From Adiantum capillus-veneris (taxonomy: Eukaryota > Streptophyta > Polypodiopsida > Polypodiales > Pteridaceae): 64,000 nt of DNA. The notes below the pieces were generated by a model. That model saw only the letters and a list, made by a program, of their open reading frames with translations. It searched no databases and was not told the origin of the DNA. The stretch's first letter is position 1. Each line of letters starts with the position of its first letter. Location: positions 151,884,793-151,948,792 of the forward strand of contig CM043958.1 in assembly GCA_014529385.2 (NCBI GenBank), given 5' to 3'. Both the position numbers and the translations under genes were made by a program. Positions 34,960 to 46,681 of the stretch are shown in pieces.

Positions 34960-35227
34960 TGTCACAAAGTGATGACGTGGCTGCCCGAGAGCAGAAACCC
35001 TAACCCTAATTTTTGCCAAACCCTAACTGCTGCTGAAACCCTAACCCTAAAACCTGCAAGCCCTAATTTCTGCCAGAAGTCCTAACTGCTGAAAACCCTA
35101 ATTTCTGCTGGAAACCCTAATTCCCTGGAGGCAGAAATGCCACGTGGCAGCAATATGGACGCGGAATTTGTGGCGGTAATTACGGGCTGATTGACGGCAG
35201 CTTTTGACATTGCTTTTCTCTATGCAA

Positions 35228-35298
<71 letters not shown>

Positions 35299-35664
35299 TT
35301 TGCTTTATTTTTGAAGCTCAAGAGAGCTTGTGAGAGAAAGAGCGTCTGCTTTATTTTTAGGCTTTTGATTTTGAGCTTTTGGGGCTCTGCTTTTGGCATC
35401 CCTTGTAAACAGATAAATAAGTGAATTTGGGCTCCCACTGTGTAGAGCATCTGTCTGAGAGTGAGACCCAACCACTCTTGTACTTTGAACACTGATTTAT
35501 ACAAAAAGAAATACCGAAAGGGGCGCCAGTCTTTGGGGCCAATATCTCAGGCACGGAACTTCGCCGGGCCAGTATCAATCTATTGTGAACTGTGAACTGT
35601 TTTGAAGTGGTTATTTGGTGCTGTCACGGTTGATTCTTGACTTGGTGTGTCCAAGTCTGTTACA
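34960..35664 (+). repeat. LTR, family B (5' LTR of B1), 705 bp
   Basis: It begins TGTCACAAAGTGATGACG and ends AAGTCTGTTACA. The first 180 bp contain six or more AAACCCTAA-type telo-box motifs, then a 65-bp (AG)n tract at 35231-35294, and the shared GAAATACCGAAAGG block at 35508 onward. Relatives are at 38495-39041 (minus), 48866-49193 (minus, partial) and 63521-64000 (partial). Confidence 0.87.
35505..35540 (+). promoter_or_regulatory. Conserved LTR block GAAATACCGAAAGGGGCGCC (one of ten)
   Basis: The block is AAA + GAAATACCGAAAGGGGCGCC + about 4-8 nt + TTTGGGGCC. Other sites: 38036-38071, 38620-38655 (minus), 39736-39771 (one change), 42047-42082, 47963-47997, 51012-51049 (minus), 58234-58270 (minus), 62327-62361 and 63967-64000. 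In complete LTRs it starts 160-205 bp before the LTR 3' end in families B, C, D and E. It is preceded by TATAAA-like or AATAAA sequence, so a core-promoter or R-region role is plausible but only inferred. It is absent from family A. Confidence 0.75.
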
Positions 35665-35665
35665 G

Positions 35666-35677
35666 TGGTATCAGAGC
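35666..35677 (+). other. Primer-binding site of B1, tRNA-iMet type
   Basis: TGGTATCAGAGC begins 1 nt after the end of the 5' LTR. Confidence 0.88.
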
Positions 35678-35825
35678 ACGACCGATATCTCGCCTACGGG
35701 AAATCCGATCCCACGCAAGGATCAGTCGACTCCCTTTTGCATCCGGAGATGTGGGAAGGGATCACAACGAAGATTCCGGTAGAGAGTATGGCCCGCCTCG
35801 GCCTACTCAGGTATAGCAACGAGAG

Positions 35826-38494
35826 ATGAAGCGTTGTCAATTGATCGGCGATGCTACAAAGATGATGCTCAGTTTTGCGAAGGTCCCAAAATTGGCAAAA
35901 TATATGAGCGAGACTTTTTTTCAGGAAGTTGACGAGCAGTGGCAGAAAACCACCACCACCCCCGAAATCCGCTCTCAAGAAACCTTCTACTCAGAAGGAA
36001 TATTCAGAGAAGAAATTAGAAGAGGTGGTGCACGGATTGCTTAGCTTTTTGACACGCAGAACAAAGCTAAAAAGCACGGCAAAAAGCAGAAGAAAGGCAC
36101 TGACTTCCCGAGTTATTTGGGTCGTCAGTCGACATTTGATAAGGCAAAGAAACAGAAGAAGTGTGTTCGATTTGAAGGAGTACCCAGTTCTTCTTCTTCT
36201 TCTTCTTTTGACAGTTCTTCTAGCTCTTTTGACTCGAGCGAAGAAGACAGAAAAGTCAAAAAGCGAAGCAAGAAACAACGCTTCGGAAAGGGCAAGAAAA
36301 AGGCAAAGAAGTCTAAATCTCGCCCAGTGAGTGACAGTTCTACAGAGGACTCGTCTACAGATAGTTCAGACTCTGATGACGGCAACTTTTATGCGAACAA
36401 GAAGAATTTTTATAAAGCCAACCAGTATGACTTTCTGGAAGATAAAAGCAAGAAAGTCCGAGAGTTTAAGGAAGGTGGACAGTTAATTAAATTTGACACT
36501 TTTTTAGGATATAAAGATGCTTCGAAGGCTTTGTTTTTATACAACAGTTTGACATCGCTTTCGCGGGAGGACCCTACTCAGAGCACTCCAAGATTCGGAG
36601 AGCTGCCTCTTATTTTAAGGGGAATGCTCGAACTTGGTGGTCCACGCTTCTTTTAAACAAGACTGCGCCAGTTACATGGTTGAAATTTAAGAAGCTTTTT
36701 ATTTCTTCTTGGCTAACTCAAGAGTATGAACACGATATAGGAGCTGCTTGGAACCATCTTCGGATGACCAAGAGAGATACAGTGGACGCTTATTGCGAGA
36801 GATTCTGGTGCTCTTTTTTTCCCGCCTCTTCATTCAAGAAGATCTCGTTCAGAGAACAGATTGTGTCACCAGGAGGTGTATTTTTCCTGTTGCCTTCCGT
36901 AAATAAGTACTAGATATTTTTATTTATTTTATTTTTACTTGTTTTCCCTGGAACCCTTGAAAAGGTGCAAGTGGACATTACATGGCTAGTGTGAAACGGC
37001 TGCGGCCGAATAGGTTTCTCACAGCGGGAGTCTGGGTCGGTCAGTCTGGGACTGGTCGGGCCAGTTAGCACTTAGCACTGAATTCTGATGAGTATGGAAG
37101 CCTGTGTGCGCCAAATGAAGTCTGGGCCACTCGGAAAGTCACCTATAACTTTATAAGTCAGTGGGAACTAGAGAATTAACGCAAAAGGGGCAAACTGGAC
37201 ACATGGCGGCTTCTAGGGAGTTTGCTACTTCCAGCTGAAGAGGGGGTGCCCAATTTGAGAGAGGAGGCTGATTTTTGATCATAAGTGACCTATAGTGTGT
37301 GTGTTAGTAGTGGGTGCAGGTCTACAGCTTTAATGGAAAGCTTGCCTTCTCCTCTGTCTCATGTAGCGCGATGATTTGCTCTCGTGCATCTCTCTCCCCC
37401 TTTTGGCACATATGGTAATGCCCCACTAGTTGGGCTACTCAGTTGAACATGTACAGTTCTGGGGGTTTATGTGCGTTTGCCAAGGCAAGAGCCTTCTGAA
37501 CAAGAACCGGATGAGCTAATTGCTAATCCCCCACAGGTACGCACAGTTCCATCGTGAAAGATTGCGAGTTCGGAGAGTTTTCTCTCGTGAAAACTCGTCC
37601 AATTCACAGGGGAACTGTCCCATTGCGTGCGGGAGCCCTTGGGACACGTGTAGGTGTGTTCGCTCCGCTAAAAACGATCCGAAACAGTGAATTACAGCCT
37701 GCTGTGTTTTTCTGCAGGTTTAGGGTTTCGCACCTAAACTGCAAAGGAACACCGGGGGAGCCTCGTTAGAGCCTTGGGATGCGTGTACAGGCTTTTGGAC
37801 ACCCGGCAGTGAAAAACAGGGAATTACAGCCCGCTGAATTTCTGTGACAGCGCACCAGAAAGCTTCTAGATAGCGAGGGAATCCGTCCTACACAGGTGCT
37901 TTTGACCTACAGGGGTTTTTGCGTTGTTATGCTGCCAAAATCAGGTCGAAAACCTGCGTTTTCAGCCCTCGCCAGGTTTGGACAGCTTTGTGAAAGCTTG
38001 TGCTAAGTGGTTGGATCGTCTACCTTAATTTGAATAAAGAAATACCGAAAGGGGCGCCAGTCTTTGGGGCCTACAGGGTGTCGGTCTCGTGTGCGCAGTG
38101 ACATTCTAGTCGCTGGACGCAACTGTGTTCTCTTTCCTTCTCAGTGCTCTGTGTAAAGTTAACAGGTAATTGAAATAGTATTGCCCTCTACGTTGTATAG
38201 GCCGGTTATAGATTGAGCGGTTTACCTTGGGTCTACCTACAGAGATTCGAGATCACTGCTTGGAACAGAAGTCAGCTTCTATTCAGGAGTTGATGAGTTA
38301 TGCGAAACGGGGTTTTGCCATTCACTCTAGAGTCTGACCTACCCCACCGATGAGGTCATGACACAACGAGCCGAACAGACTTCAACGAATGAAAGTAGAA
38401 AGAGAGAGAAACCCAAAAAAGGATGCACGACCCAAGCTCACTCCTCAGGAGAGAGCTCGCTTCATCAGGGAGGGGAAGTGCTTTGGATACGGGG
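35826..38494 (+). pseudogene. gag of B1, interrupted by solo LTR C1
   Basis: Gag starts MKRCQLIGDATKMM at 35826 and shifts frame twice before the acidic/serine-rich tract and the conserved FKEGGQLIKFDTFLGY at about 36460. The core (LFISSWLTQEYE, DAYCERFW) runs to 36863, where C1 was inserted, and resumes at 38211 with ERFTLGLPTEIRDH-like sequence. It ends at the start of the zinc knuckle (CFGYG, the second Cys replaced by Tyr), where B2 was inserted. Frameshifts and stops make it non-functional independent of the insertions. Confidence 0.8.
36864..38210 (+). mobile_element. Solo LTR, family C (C1), 1347 bp
   Basis: It begins TGTCACCAGGAGG and ends GCCGGTTATA (other copies end GGTTACA). A perfect 5-bp duplication GATTG flanks it (36859-36863 and 38211-38215), and the B1 gag frame continues across. 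No internal region is present, so the original element was reduced by LTR-LTR recombination. It carries the shared LTR block at 38036. Confidence 0.9.
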
Positions 38495-38809
38495 TGTAAC
38501 AAACTTGGACACTCCAAGTCAAGAATCAATCCTGACAGCACCAAATAACCACTTCAAAACAATTCACAGATCACAATAGATTTGCACTTGCCCGGCGGAG
38601 TTCCGTACGTAGAGATATTGGCCCCAAAGACTGGCGCCCCTTTCGGTATTTCTTTATGTATTAAATCAATGTCAAAGTACCAAGAGCTGTTAGGGTTTCA
38701 TTCTCAGACTCTGTGTCCAAAAGCTCTGAGAAGTGAGGCCCTCATCGCGTATAAAAAGATTATAAGGGATGCCCAAAAGGAGAGCCCCAAAAGCTTGAAA
38801 GCAAAAGCA

Positions 38810-38861
<52 letters not shown>

Positions 38862-39041
38862 GAGAGCAACAAAAAGCAATTATGCCTTTCTCTCTCTCTA
38901 TCTTCCAAAGCGTAGCCAAAAGCTGAGATTTGCGTCGCTCAAATATATATATTTTTTCCCACCTCCGCGATTTTCGGAAATTAGGGTTTTTGGAGAAATT
39001 AGGGTTTCTGTTGTCGGTAGCCACGTCATCACTTTGTGACA
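38495..39041 (-). repeat. 3' LTR of B2 (547 bp)
   Basis: On the plus strand it reads from TGTAACAAACTTGG to CACTTTGTGACA, the inverse of the B1 LTR ends. It has a (TC)n tract at 38813-38858, the shared LTR block at 38620-38655 and few telo-boxes. It is shorter than the B1 LTR because part of the telo-box region is lacking. Confidence 0.87.
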
Positions 39042-39179
39042 TACCCCACTCTTGAAAGCATTGTAATCGATTGCGATTACGCCTGCAAAACCGACAAAAG
39101 GCATAAACCGTCTTAGCAGACACCGACTGTTAGTACCTACGTACTAGGGACACACATCTAGCACACGTACCAAATCGAC

Positions 39180-39223
39180 AGTCACATCACAGGACATCAC
39201 AGGACATCACTAGACATCACAGG
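39180..39223. repeat. Decamer tandem repeat ACATCACAGG, target of element E
   Basis: Four units of ACATCACAGG (one reading ACATCACTAG) precede element E, and the pattern goes on after it (ACAGGACATCACATGACAT at 42230-42248). It belongs to the 3' non-coding zone of B2. Confidence 0.85.
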
Positions 39224-42200
39224 TGTAACAAACTGTTGACGTGTCGAAACCCTAATTCTGCTAAAACCCTAACCGTAAAATAAAAAGCCCTAATTCTGCC
39301 CAAAAGCCTAACCCTAAAATCAGAAACCCTACGAAGAAGCAGCAGAAGAAGAAGAAGAAGTTTTACAGACTTACAAAGTCTTGACGAGTGGCCTATTTTT
39401 AAAGAAGAGTTCCCACCAGCTTATGGGACCCCATCCGATGGGGCCCGAGTGACATAAAGGCATAAAAAATAAAGCAAAACACACTCAAAAGTCTTTGCAC
39501 ATCAAAATACGATGATGTGGCACATGTACGGACGTTCCGGAATTCGCGGCGGATTTTAAGGGAAATCCCGAAATTTTAGGAAAGTGGTTTTTTGGGGTCA
39601 GCTTTTCATATTTGATGCTTTTAGGCTTTGGGCCTTTAAATATGAGCCTTGGGGGCCCCGTCTGGCACTTTCTAGCGGGCAGATTGCAGAGCACGTGCTC
39701 CTCGGCTGTTGTACTTTGCGATTCAGCAGTAATATAAAGAAATACCGAAAGGGATGCCAAGGTTTGGGGCCAATACTCTTTGGGGTGGAATTCCGCCACT
39801 CCATGTCGCGTGTTATCTCTCTCTCTCTCTCAGTTCAATTGTTATTGAAGTGCTAAAAGTCTGTTGAGTCTGTTCTTTTCTATTGGCACGTGGTGCCCGC
39901 CTTGTGACAATGGTATCAGAGCATCAGGGGTGTGCTTTTTTGAAAGCCTACCGGTCCTACAAAAGAGCAGGCAGAGCTATTGGAATTGAATTACATTTGA
40001 GGTATCAGCCACTCTCACCCTTGCATTGGGCGCGCTCCCGTCTTCACCGCTCATGTCTTACAGGGCATAAGCCAATTAAGATCCCTTGCAAGAGAAGGAT
40101 CCAGATTTGTTTCAAGTCACTGTTTTTCTCAGAAACAGTGCCATGCGGATGTTGATGTCTATAGCTACCAAGCAGCATACTCCAAGTACTTGGCAAGCTT
40201 TCAAGGGAAAAAAAAATAAAAATGCCCGAAGTTGTATGATCTAACATCTTCGTGCAACTTCTGGTAGAGTGGGGTATCTTGAAATGCTTGCCATGGAAAA
40301 CCCTAGCAGATCATATCTTGAAATTTCTCGACATCTCTCAGTAGATGTCTCTTCACGAGCAGATGACCTTGGAGGTTTAGTGTGATTGCTATCTTGGGAC
40401 TACCATCGCCGCCAAAGCAACACTGTTTGTCCAAGAGCTGATGGATCATGCTGTGCTCAGCTACGACCTCATGGCAAGAACCTAACCCTAATTTTTGGTG
40501 TAGGTTTCAAGATGGAAAGTCAGTCGACTTTTCGAGCTCGACTGATGTCGAGATTGCTTTTTAAGTTTGAGTTCTGTTCGATATTGTTTGGTGATCCTGT
40601 TTGGAATTTGTTTGAAATGGATGGTATCTGTTTTAAACCTGTTTTGGTGCCGATTTGACTTGTTTGACTCTGGTTTCATATGGTTTTAATGACCGGTGAT
40701 TTTACTCCCGGGTGGAGTAGTGAGAAATATTGTCTTGGTATTGTTTGAACCTCGGAACGACGCAGGCCGATGCTTGGGGAGCGTTTCATTGTATGCTAGA
40801 AAACCTCCGAACGATGTAGGTCGATGCCTGGGGAGCGTTTGGTTGTATGCTTGAACCTCCAAGCGACGCAGGCTGCGGTCTGGGGAGCGTTTGGTTGTAC
40901 AGTCCTCTTGAGCTTATGGCCCGGACCTTTGTAGGTTATTTGCGGGGGGAGTGACGAGGTAGTCGTTGAGTAGCTTCATACCGCAGACCGTTTGTCTCGG
41001 GGGAGTGCTCATCGGCACTGTTTGTTGTGTCTTGTAACATGCATATGTAAGCATTTGTGTTGCATTGTGATGTGCCAATTACTGAATAATCCTAATTGGA
41101 TGAGATTGCCTGGGTATGTAATTTTAGTGCATCAAAACACCCGTGGAAGATCAGTACGGTATGGGTGTGATGGCTAATTTTACTACGCCGAAATATCAAG
41201 AGTTCCGATCTAGACGAAAGGAGAAGCTAACTCCTTGATCAAAAGAGCAGAAAGGAGAAGCTAACTCCTTGATCAAAACAGCCGAAAGGAGAAGCTAACT
41301 CCTTGATCAAAACAGCCAAAAGGAGAAGCTAACTCCTTGATCAAAACAGTCGAAAGAGAAGCTAGTTCCTTAATAAAAAGAGCAAACAGATTGTCCCTCG
41401 GAAATTTTTGAGCTAACTTGAGTTTTTTTGCAGACATGTTGTAATCGAGGACGATTACTCTCTTTCAAGAAGGGGAGATGTAACAAACTGTTGACGTGTC
41501 GAAACCCTAATTTTGCTGAAACCCTAACGATAAAATAAAAAACCCTAATTCTGTCCAAAACCCTAATTCTGTTGAAACCCTAACCCTAAAATAAAAAACC
41601 CTAATTTTGCCCGAAATCCTAACTCTAAAATCAGAAACCCTACGAAGAAGCAGCAGCAGAAGAAGAAGAAGTTTTACAGACTTACAAAGTCTTGACGAGT
41701 GGCCTATTTTTAAAGAAGAGTTCCCACCAACTTATGGGACCTCGTCCGATGGGACCCAAGTGACATAAAGGCATATAAAATAAAGCAAAACATACTCAAA
41801 AGTCTTTGCACATCAAAATATGATGATGTGGCACATGTATGGACGTTCCAGAATTCGCGACGAATTTTTAGGGAAATCCCGAAATTTTAGGAAAGTGGTT
41901 TTTTGGGCTCAGCTTTTCGTATTTGATGCTTTTAGGCTTTGGGCCTTTAAACATGAGCCTTTGGGGCTCTCTCTGGCACTTTTTAGCGGGCAGATTACAG
42001 AGCACGTGCTCCCCGGTTGTTGTACTTTGCGAATCAGCAGTAATATAAAGAAATACCGAAAGGGGCGCCAAGGTTTGGGGCCAATACTCTTTGGGGTGGA
42101 ATTCCGCCACTCCGTGTCGCGTGTCGTCTCTCTCTCTCTCTTTCTCTCTTAGTTCAGTTGTTATTGAAGTGCTAAAAGTCTGTTCAGTCTATTCTTTCTC

Positions 42201-42229
42201 TATTGGCACGTGGTGCCCGCCTTGTGACA
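39224..42229 (+). mobile_element. Non-autonomous LTR element E, 3.0 kb
   Basis: LTRs are at 39224-39909 (686 bp) and 41479-42229 (751 bp), both from TGTAACAAACTGTTG to CCTTGTGACA. A perfect ACAGG duplication is at 39219-39223 and 42230-42234. The primer site TGGTATCAGAGC is at 39911-39922 and the purine tract AAGAAGGGGAGA at 41467-41478. The 1.57-kb interior has no gag or pol frame, only tandem repeats, so E must be mobilised in trans (LARD/TRIM-like). Both LTRs carry telo-boxes and the shared LTR block, and resemble B LTRs around it (TTGTACTTTG upstream, GGGGCCAATA downstream), so B is a plausible helper. Confidence 0.92.
40742..41390 (+). repeat. Two tandem arrays inside element E
   Basis: At about 40745-40905 three units of about 55-60 bp each contain CGAACGAYG.AGG and TGGGGAGCGTTTGGTTGTA. 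At about 41216-41385 five units of 33-34 bp read AAAGGAGAAGCTAACTCCTT plus GATCAAAACAGC. Each 33-mer contains the inverted pair AAGGAG and CTCCTT, so every unit can fold into a small hairpin (AAGGAGAAGCTAACTCCTT). Confidence 0.88.
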
Positions 42230-42675
42230 ACAGGACATCACATGACATTCAACATTCATTCGGATCTTAGACCATGATTTATTGGCAATGTAGCTAGCAA
42301 TCACATCTAGGTCCAATCGGGACCTCATCGATGTCCGATTGACTAACCCCTATTGCAACCATGTCTATTCGAGATCAATCAGACCAAAATGCTCAAGTCA
42401 TTTCGTCTATCAGTTCGTGCACTCAAAAGAAGTCAAGAACAAATCAATATCATAATCAGGAATTCCATTTCATAAAGTCATCCATCAGAATACTGTCAGC
42501 TCTCAGTATACCTGAAGCTCAAAGAGACATCAGTGACTTTAGTATCAAAATAAAGGCATCTGTTGACAAATGAGCGGAGTAACTCTCCTCTTGTGCATCC
42601 CACTGCACCAGATCTTCGGCCAAGCTGAATTCTGGGTTCCGTTTGGAGTAGACTATGCTAAACCAAAGCATCAAG
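42230..42675 (-). other. 3' non-coding zone of B2
   Basis: Sequence between the chromodomain end and element E. Short open frames on the plus strand have no recognisable product. Confidence 0.6.
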
Positions 42676-45260
42676 TTAAAGTTTCACGATCCAAGGAGTA
42701 TCTGCTAGGTCCTCCTTCTCCATCCACTTCGCATCAAGTGCAGGATAGTTCTTGAATTTAACCAAGAACCGCCTTCGGACTTTACCTTTAGTCTTCGTAT
42801 CCTTATATGCCAAAATCTGTTCAGGAACAAGGATCTCCTCGTTTTCTTCCACTTCGGGTTGCTCATCACGCTCCCCATCATTAGGCACATCACCCTTAAC
42901 AGGTTTCAAGAGACTCACATGCAATGCGTTGTGATCCTCCAAGTATTTGGCAGTTTCAATCGGAAGGAGACATCATTAATCTTTTCAGTGATCTGGAAAG
43001 GTTCGTACTACGTAGTATCTCATACTAAGCTTTGGAAAAAGCCTCTCCTTTCCCTTTTTCTTTCTTAGGGGTGCCTTCTCAAAACGTAAGAGCACCCAAT
43101 CATCCTCCTTCAATTTCAAGTCGCGACGATGGTGATGCGCTGCCTTTTTCTGTTGTTCTTGAGACTTCTGCAAAGTCTCGCGAACCTTAGCAAAAGCTGT
43201 ATCCAAATCTCGCGAATATTCGTTCGCTTCAAATATCTAATCTTTCGTGCTCAGGAAGGATGGAACCTTCGCAGCACTCTCAACAATCTCAAATGGCGTC
43301 TTCCCCGTCGAAGAGTGTATCTTGTTATTGTAAGCAAATTCCACCAAAGGTAAGTTCTTTTCCCATTGAGTCTTCTGATCCGAGATACAAGACTTCAATA
43401 AATCTAAAAACCACTGAATTGGCAATCTCAAATTGCCCATCAGTCTGCAAGTGGAATGATGACGAGAACTGCAACTGCATGCCAACGTTCTCCCAAATTG
43501 CCTTCCAAAACAAACTCATAAATCTGGGGTCTCTGTCGGAGACAATCGTCTCAGACATGCCATGTTATCGGAAAATCATCGTGACCATTCTGTGTTCTCG
43601 GGAGATCAAAAATGAAATCCATTGCAATACTTTCCTACGGGCGGGTGGGTATAGGTAAAGGCTGTAACAATCCTTGTGCCTTATGCCTGTCAAACTTGAC
43701 CTTCTGGCATACTGCGCACAAATTCTTCCATATCCTTTTTGAGTCTCGCCAAAAAAAAAGTATCTCTCTACCCCTTTCATGGTGGTAGCAATGCCGCGGT
43801 GACCCGTAAAAGGTGGACAATGGCATTTAGTCATAACCTTTTCCCTCAACGGCTGTGTAACGCACAACATAGTCTTTCTCATCAAGTAGCCATCCCGAAG
43901 GGAGTATCCAGCTACTGTCTCCCCATTTCGTATCCGTGTGAAAATATCTGCAAAATCTGTATCTGTGGCATACTAATCGACCATATCCTCGAAGCTCCTA
44001 TTATGTATCGCGGAAATAGCCAGAACCAACGGCTTCCGAGACAAAGCATCTGCCACCACATTCTTCTGTCCCTACACATGGACAATCTGTAAGTGAAACT
44101 GTGACAAGATGTTCGCCTATCGCATCTGCTTTTCCAAAGTTGCTTCTGTGACAAGAAGTAGAGCAAACTCTGATGGTCTATAAAAAGAATAAAATCCGCT
44201 CCGAGTAGGTAATGCCGCCACTGAGTAAGAGCATGGATAACCGCCAAAAGCTCTTTCTCATAAATCTGTGTTGTCATCTCCGGCCTTCAGAACAATCGGC
44301 TCTCGTAAGCAATGACATGGCCTTCTTGCATTAAGACCGCACCCAGACTACGACCACAAGCATCACAAAATACTTCAAATGACTTCTGCAAGTCCGACAA
44401 AGTCAAATCTGGTCCTGTAGTCAATTTCTCTTTCAATGTCGGGAAGGCAGTCACCTGTGTGGATCTCCACGAGAAAGGGACTCCTTTCTGTATCAAGATA
44501 TGCAAAGGGGAAGCAACCTCTGCAAACTTTCGTATGAACCGCCTGTAGTACGAACACAGTCCCAAGAAGCTTCCAGCTTCATGGACATTCTTCAAATCGG
44601 GCCAATCACATATAGTCTTTATCTTGGCCGAATCCATTTGCACTCCTGCTGCTGAGACGAAGTGTCCCAAAAAGAATGTATCTCTGAATCATATGATCTC
44701 TGTGTTCTGCTTCATTCTTGGAGAAAACATTGATATCATCAAAGAAAGTGCCAACAAATAGCCTGTACTCTTGAAAAATCTTGTCCATCATCCAGTTAAA
44801 TGTCGCAGGAGCATTGGTTAAGGCAAAACGCATCACCAAAAACTCAAATAATCCAAAAGGTAGTCCGGAAGGCTGTCTTGTAGACGTCTCCCGTCGCTAT
44901 TCGGATCTAATGATATCCACTCTTCATATTAATCCTGCTAAAGCACGAGGATCCTTGTAACCTGTCGGATATATCATTGATCCTAGGAATCGAAAATCTG
45001 TTCTTGATGGTAATTTTGTTGACAGCTTCTATAATTGATGCACATTCTTTAAGATCCGTCTTTCTTCAAATCCAACAACAGTGGAGAGCAATACGGTGAA
45101 GTACTATGCTGGACAAGACCCTTTTCCAAGAGGTCCTTCACTTGGTTCATAATCTTTTCAGTTTGTACTCGGCTCACACAGTAACGTGGCCGGTTCGGTG
45201 ACGTACTTCCAGGTATCAGGTCAATGGTCTGATCTTCAGGCACTCTAAAAAGCAATCGGC
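42676..45260 (-). pseudogene. pol of B2: RT, RNase H, integrase, chromodomain
   Basis: From high to low coordinates: reverse transcriptase (DLIPGSTSPNRPRYCVSR at about 45200; LTNAPATFNWMMDKIF and FFDDINVFS at about 44800), RNase H (FEVFCDACGRSLGAVLMQEG at about 44340), integrase zinc-binding part (CHCPPFTGHRGIATT at about 43820, VCQKVKFDRH), integrase core (SDRDPRFMSLFWKAI at about 43540, FNLPLVEFAYN-like at about 43350) and chromodomain (EEILVPEQILAYKD, FLVKFKNYPALDAKWM at 42942-42676). At least seven frame breaks separate these blocks; the RT core near 44900-45050 is scrambled. Confidence 0.85.
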
Positions 45261-46681
45261 ATGAGTGTGGAGAAAAATCTGGGCGTTCTTTTGATCAGGT
45301 CAAAACATATTCAACCTTTATCCATCGTTCAGTTCTCTCCCAAAAGAATGAGTAAAGAAATTGAAGTTCATCAAGTACAATTCTCTGAGCCCTTCATTTA
45401 TCAAAGTCGCTTTCTTGGCCCGGTAGTCAACCACGGCATAGTTCTTGTGGTACCAAGGTATCTTGAGTAGAACGTCACTCGCGTGCCGTGAACACCCCTG
45501 TCATTGCAAACGAAGTTTGCCAATGCTCGGTGTAATGGCAACATCCCATCCGGGTGCGAGTCGAACTACCTCTGCCTGTGGCGTCAGTCTGTCGGGCGTA
45601 ATTTCAAATCGAGCCACCAATTCCAAGTGAAAAGAAGTTGGCCTTGGCTCCTTCAAAAGAGCTTCCTAATCCTTCACTTTGCCCCAAAAGCGGCTAAGTT
45701 TGTACTTTCATTCATTATATTCGGTGCAGGTCCCACGCCATGTGGTACCAGTTCTACTTTTCTATTTGCCTTTTCTGCCACGTTCCTCAACTGCTCTCGA
45801 ACTCTGAGGCCTGTCGTCGTCTTTATCATTTGTTCTTTCTGTGCCTTTTTAGGGCACTTCACGGAGACGTGTCCCTGTTCCCTGCATCCAAAGCACTTCC
45901 CCTCTTTGATGAATCGAGCTCTCTCTTGAGGAGTAAGCTTGGGTCGTGCATCCTTTTTCTCTGGGTTTCTCTTTTTCTTTCTACTTTCATTCCCAGAAGT
46001 TTGTTCGGCTCGCTGTGTCATGGCCTCATCTGTGGGTAAGTCAGACTGCCAGAGTGAATGGCAAAGCCCCGCTTCGCATGACTCATCAACTCCTGAATAG
46101 AAGTTGACTTCTGCTCTAAGCAGTGATCTCGGATCTCTGTAGGTAGACCCAAGGTGAACCGCTCAATCCGTTCTCTGAACGTGATCTTCTTGAATGAAGA
46201 GGCGGGTAGAAAAGAGCTCCAGAATCTTTCACAGTAAGCATTGATTGTATCTTTCTTGGTCATTCGAAGATGGTTCCAAGCAGCTCGTATATCTCGTTCA
46301 TATTCTTGCGTCAACCAAGAAGAAATAAAAAGCTTTTTGAATTTCAGCCATTTAACTGGCGCAGTCTTGTTTAAAAAAAGCATGGACCACCAAGTACGAG
46401 CATTCCCCTTAAAGTAAGAGGCAGCTCTCTGAATCTTGGAGTGCTCTGAATAGTGTCCTCCCACGAAAGCGATGTCTAACTGCTGTATAAAAGACAAAGC
46501 CTTCGAAGCATTTGAGTATCTTGAAAAAGTATCAAACTTGATCGAGTGGCCACCTTCCTTGAACTCTCGGACTTTCTTGCTTTTATCTTCGAGAAAGTCA
46601 TACTGGTTGGCTTTGTAAAAATTCTTCTTGTTCGCATAAAAGTTTCCGTCATCCGAATCTGAGCTGTCTGTAGATGGGTCC
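45261..46681 (-). pseudogene. gag core, zinc knuckle and protease region of B2
   Basis: The gag core at 46497-46018 (FKGNARTWWSMLFLNKTAPV, LFISSWLTQEYE, FTLGLPTEIRDHCLEQK) is open for 159 codons. The following frame 46021-45674 carries an intact zinc knuckle CFGCREQGHVSVKC. Protease and linker sequence continue with breaks to 45261. The same protein as B1 gag, better preserved. Confidence 0.85.

Noticed and set aside
34990-35130. Interstitial telomere or chromosome fusion point suggested by AAACCCTAACCCTAA words
   Set aside because: The motifs are single or paired, spaced by unrelated sequence, and confined to LTRs of B and E; they are telo-boxes, not telomere arrays.
41214-41390. CRISPR-like array (33-34-bp repeats)
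   Set aside because: The units are directly tandem without unique spacers, lie inside a plant LTR element and have no cas genes.
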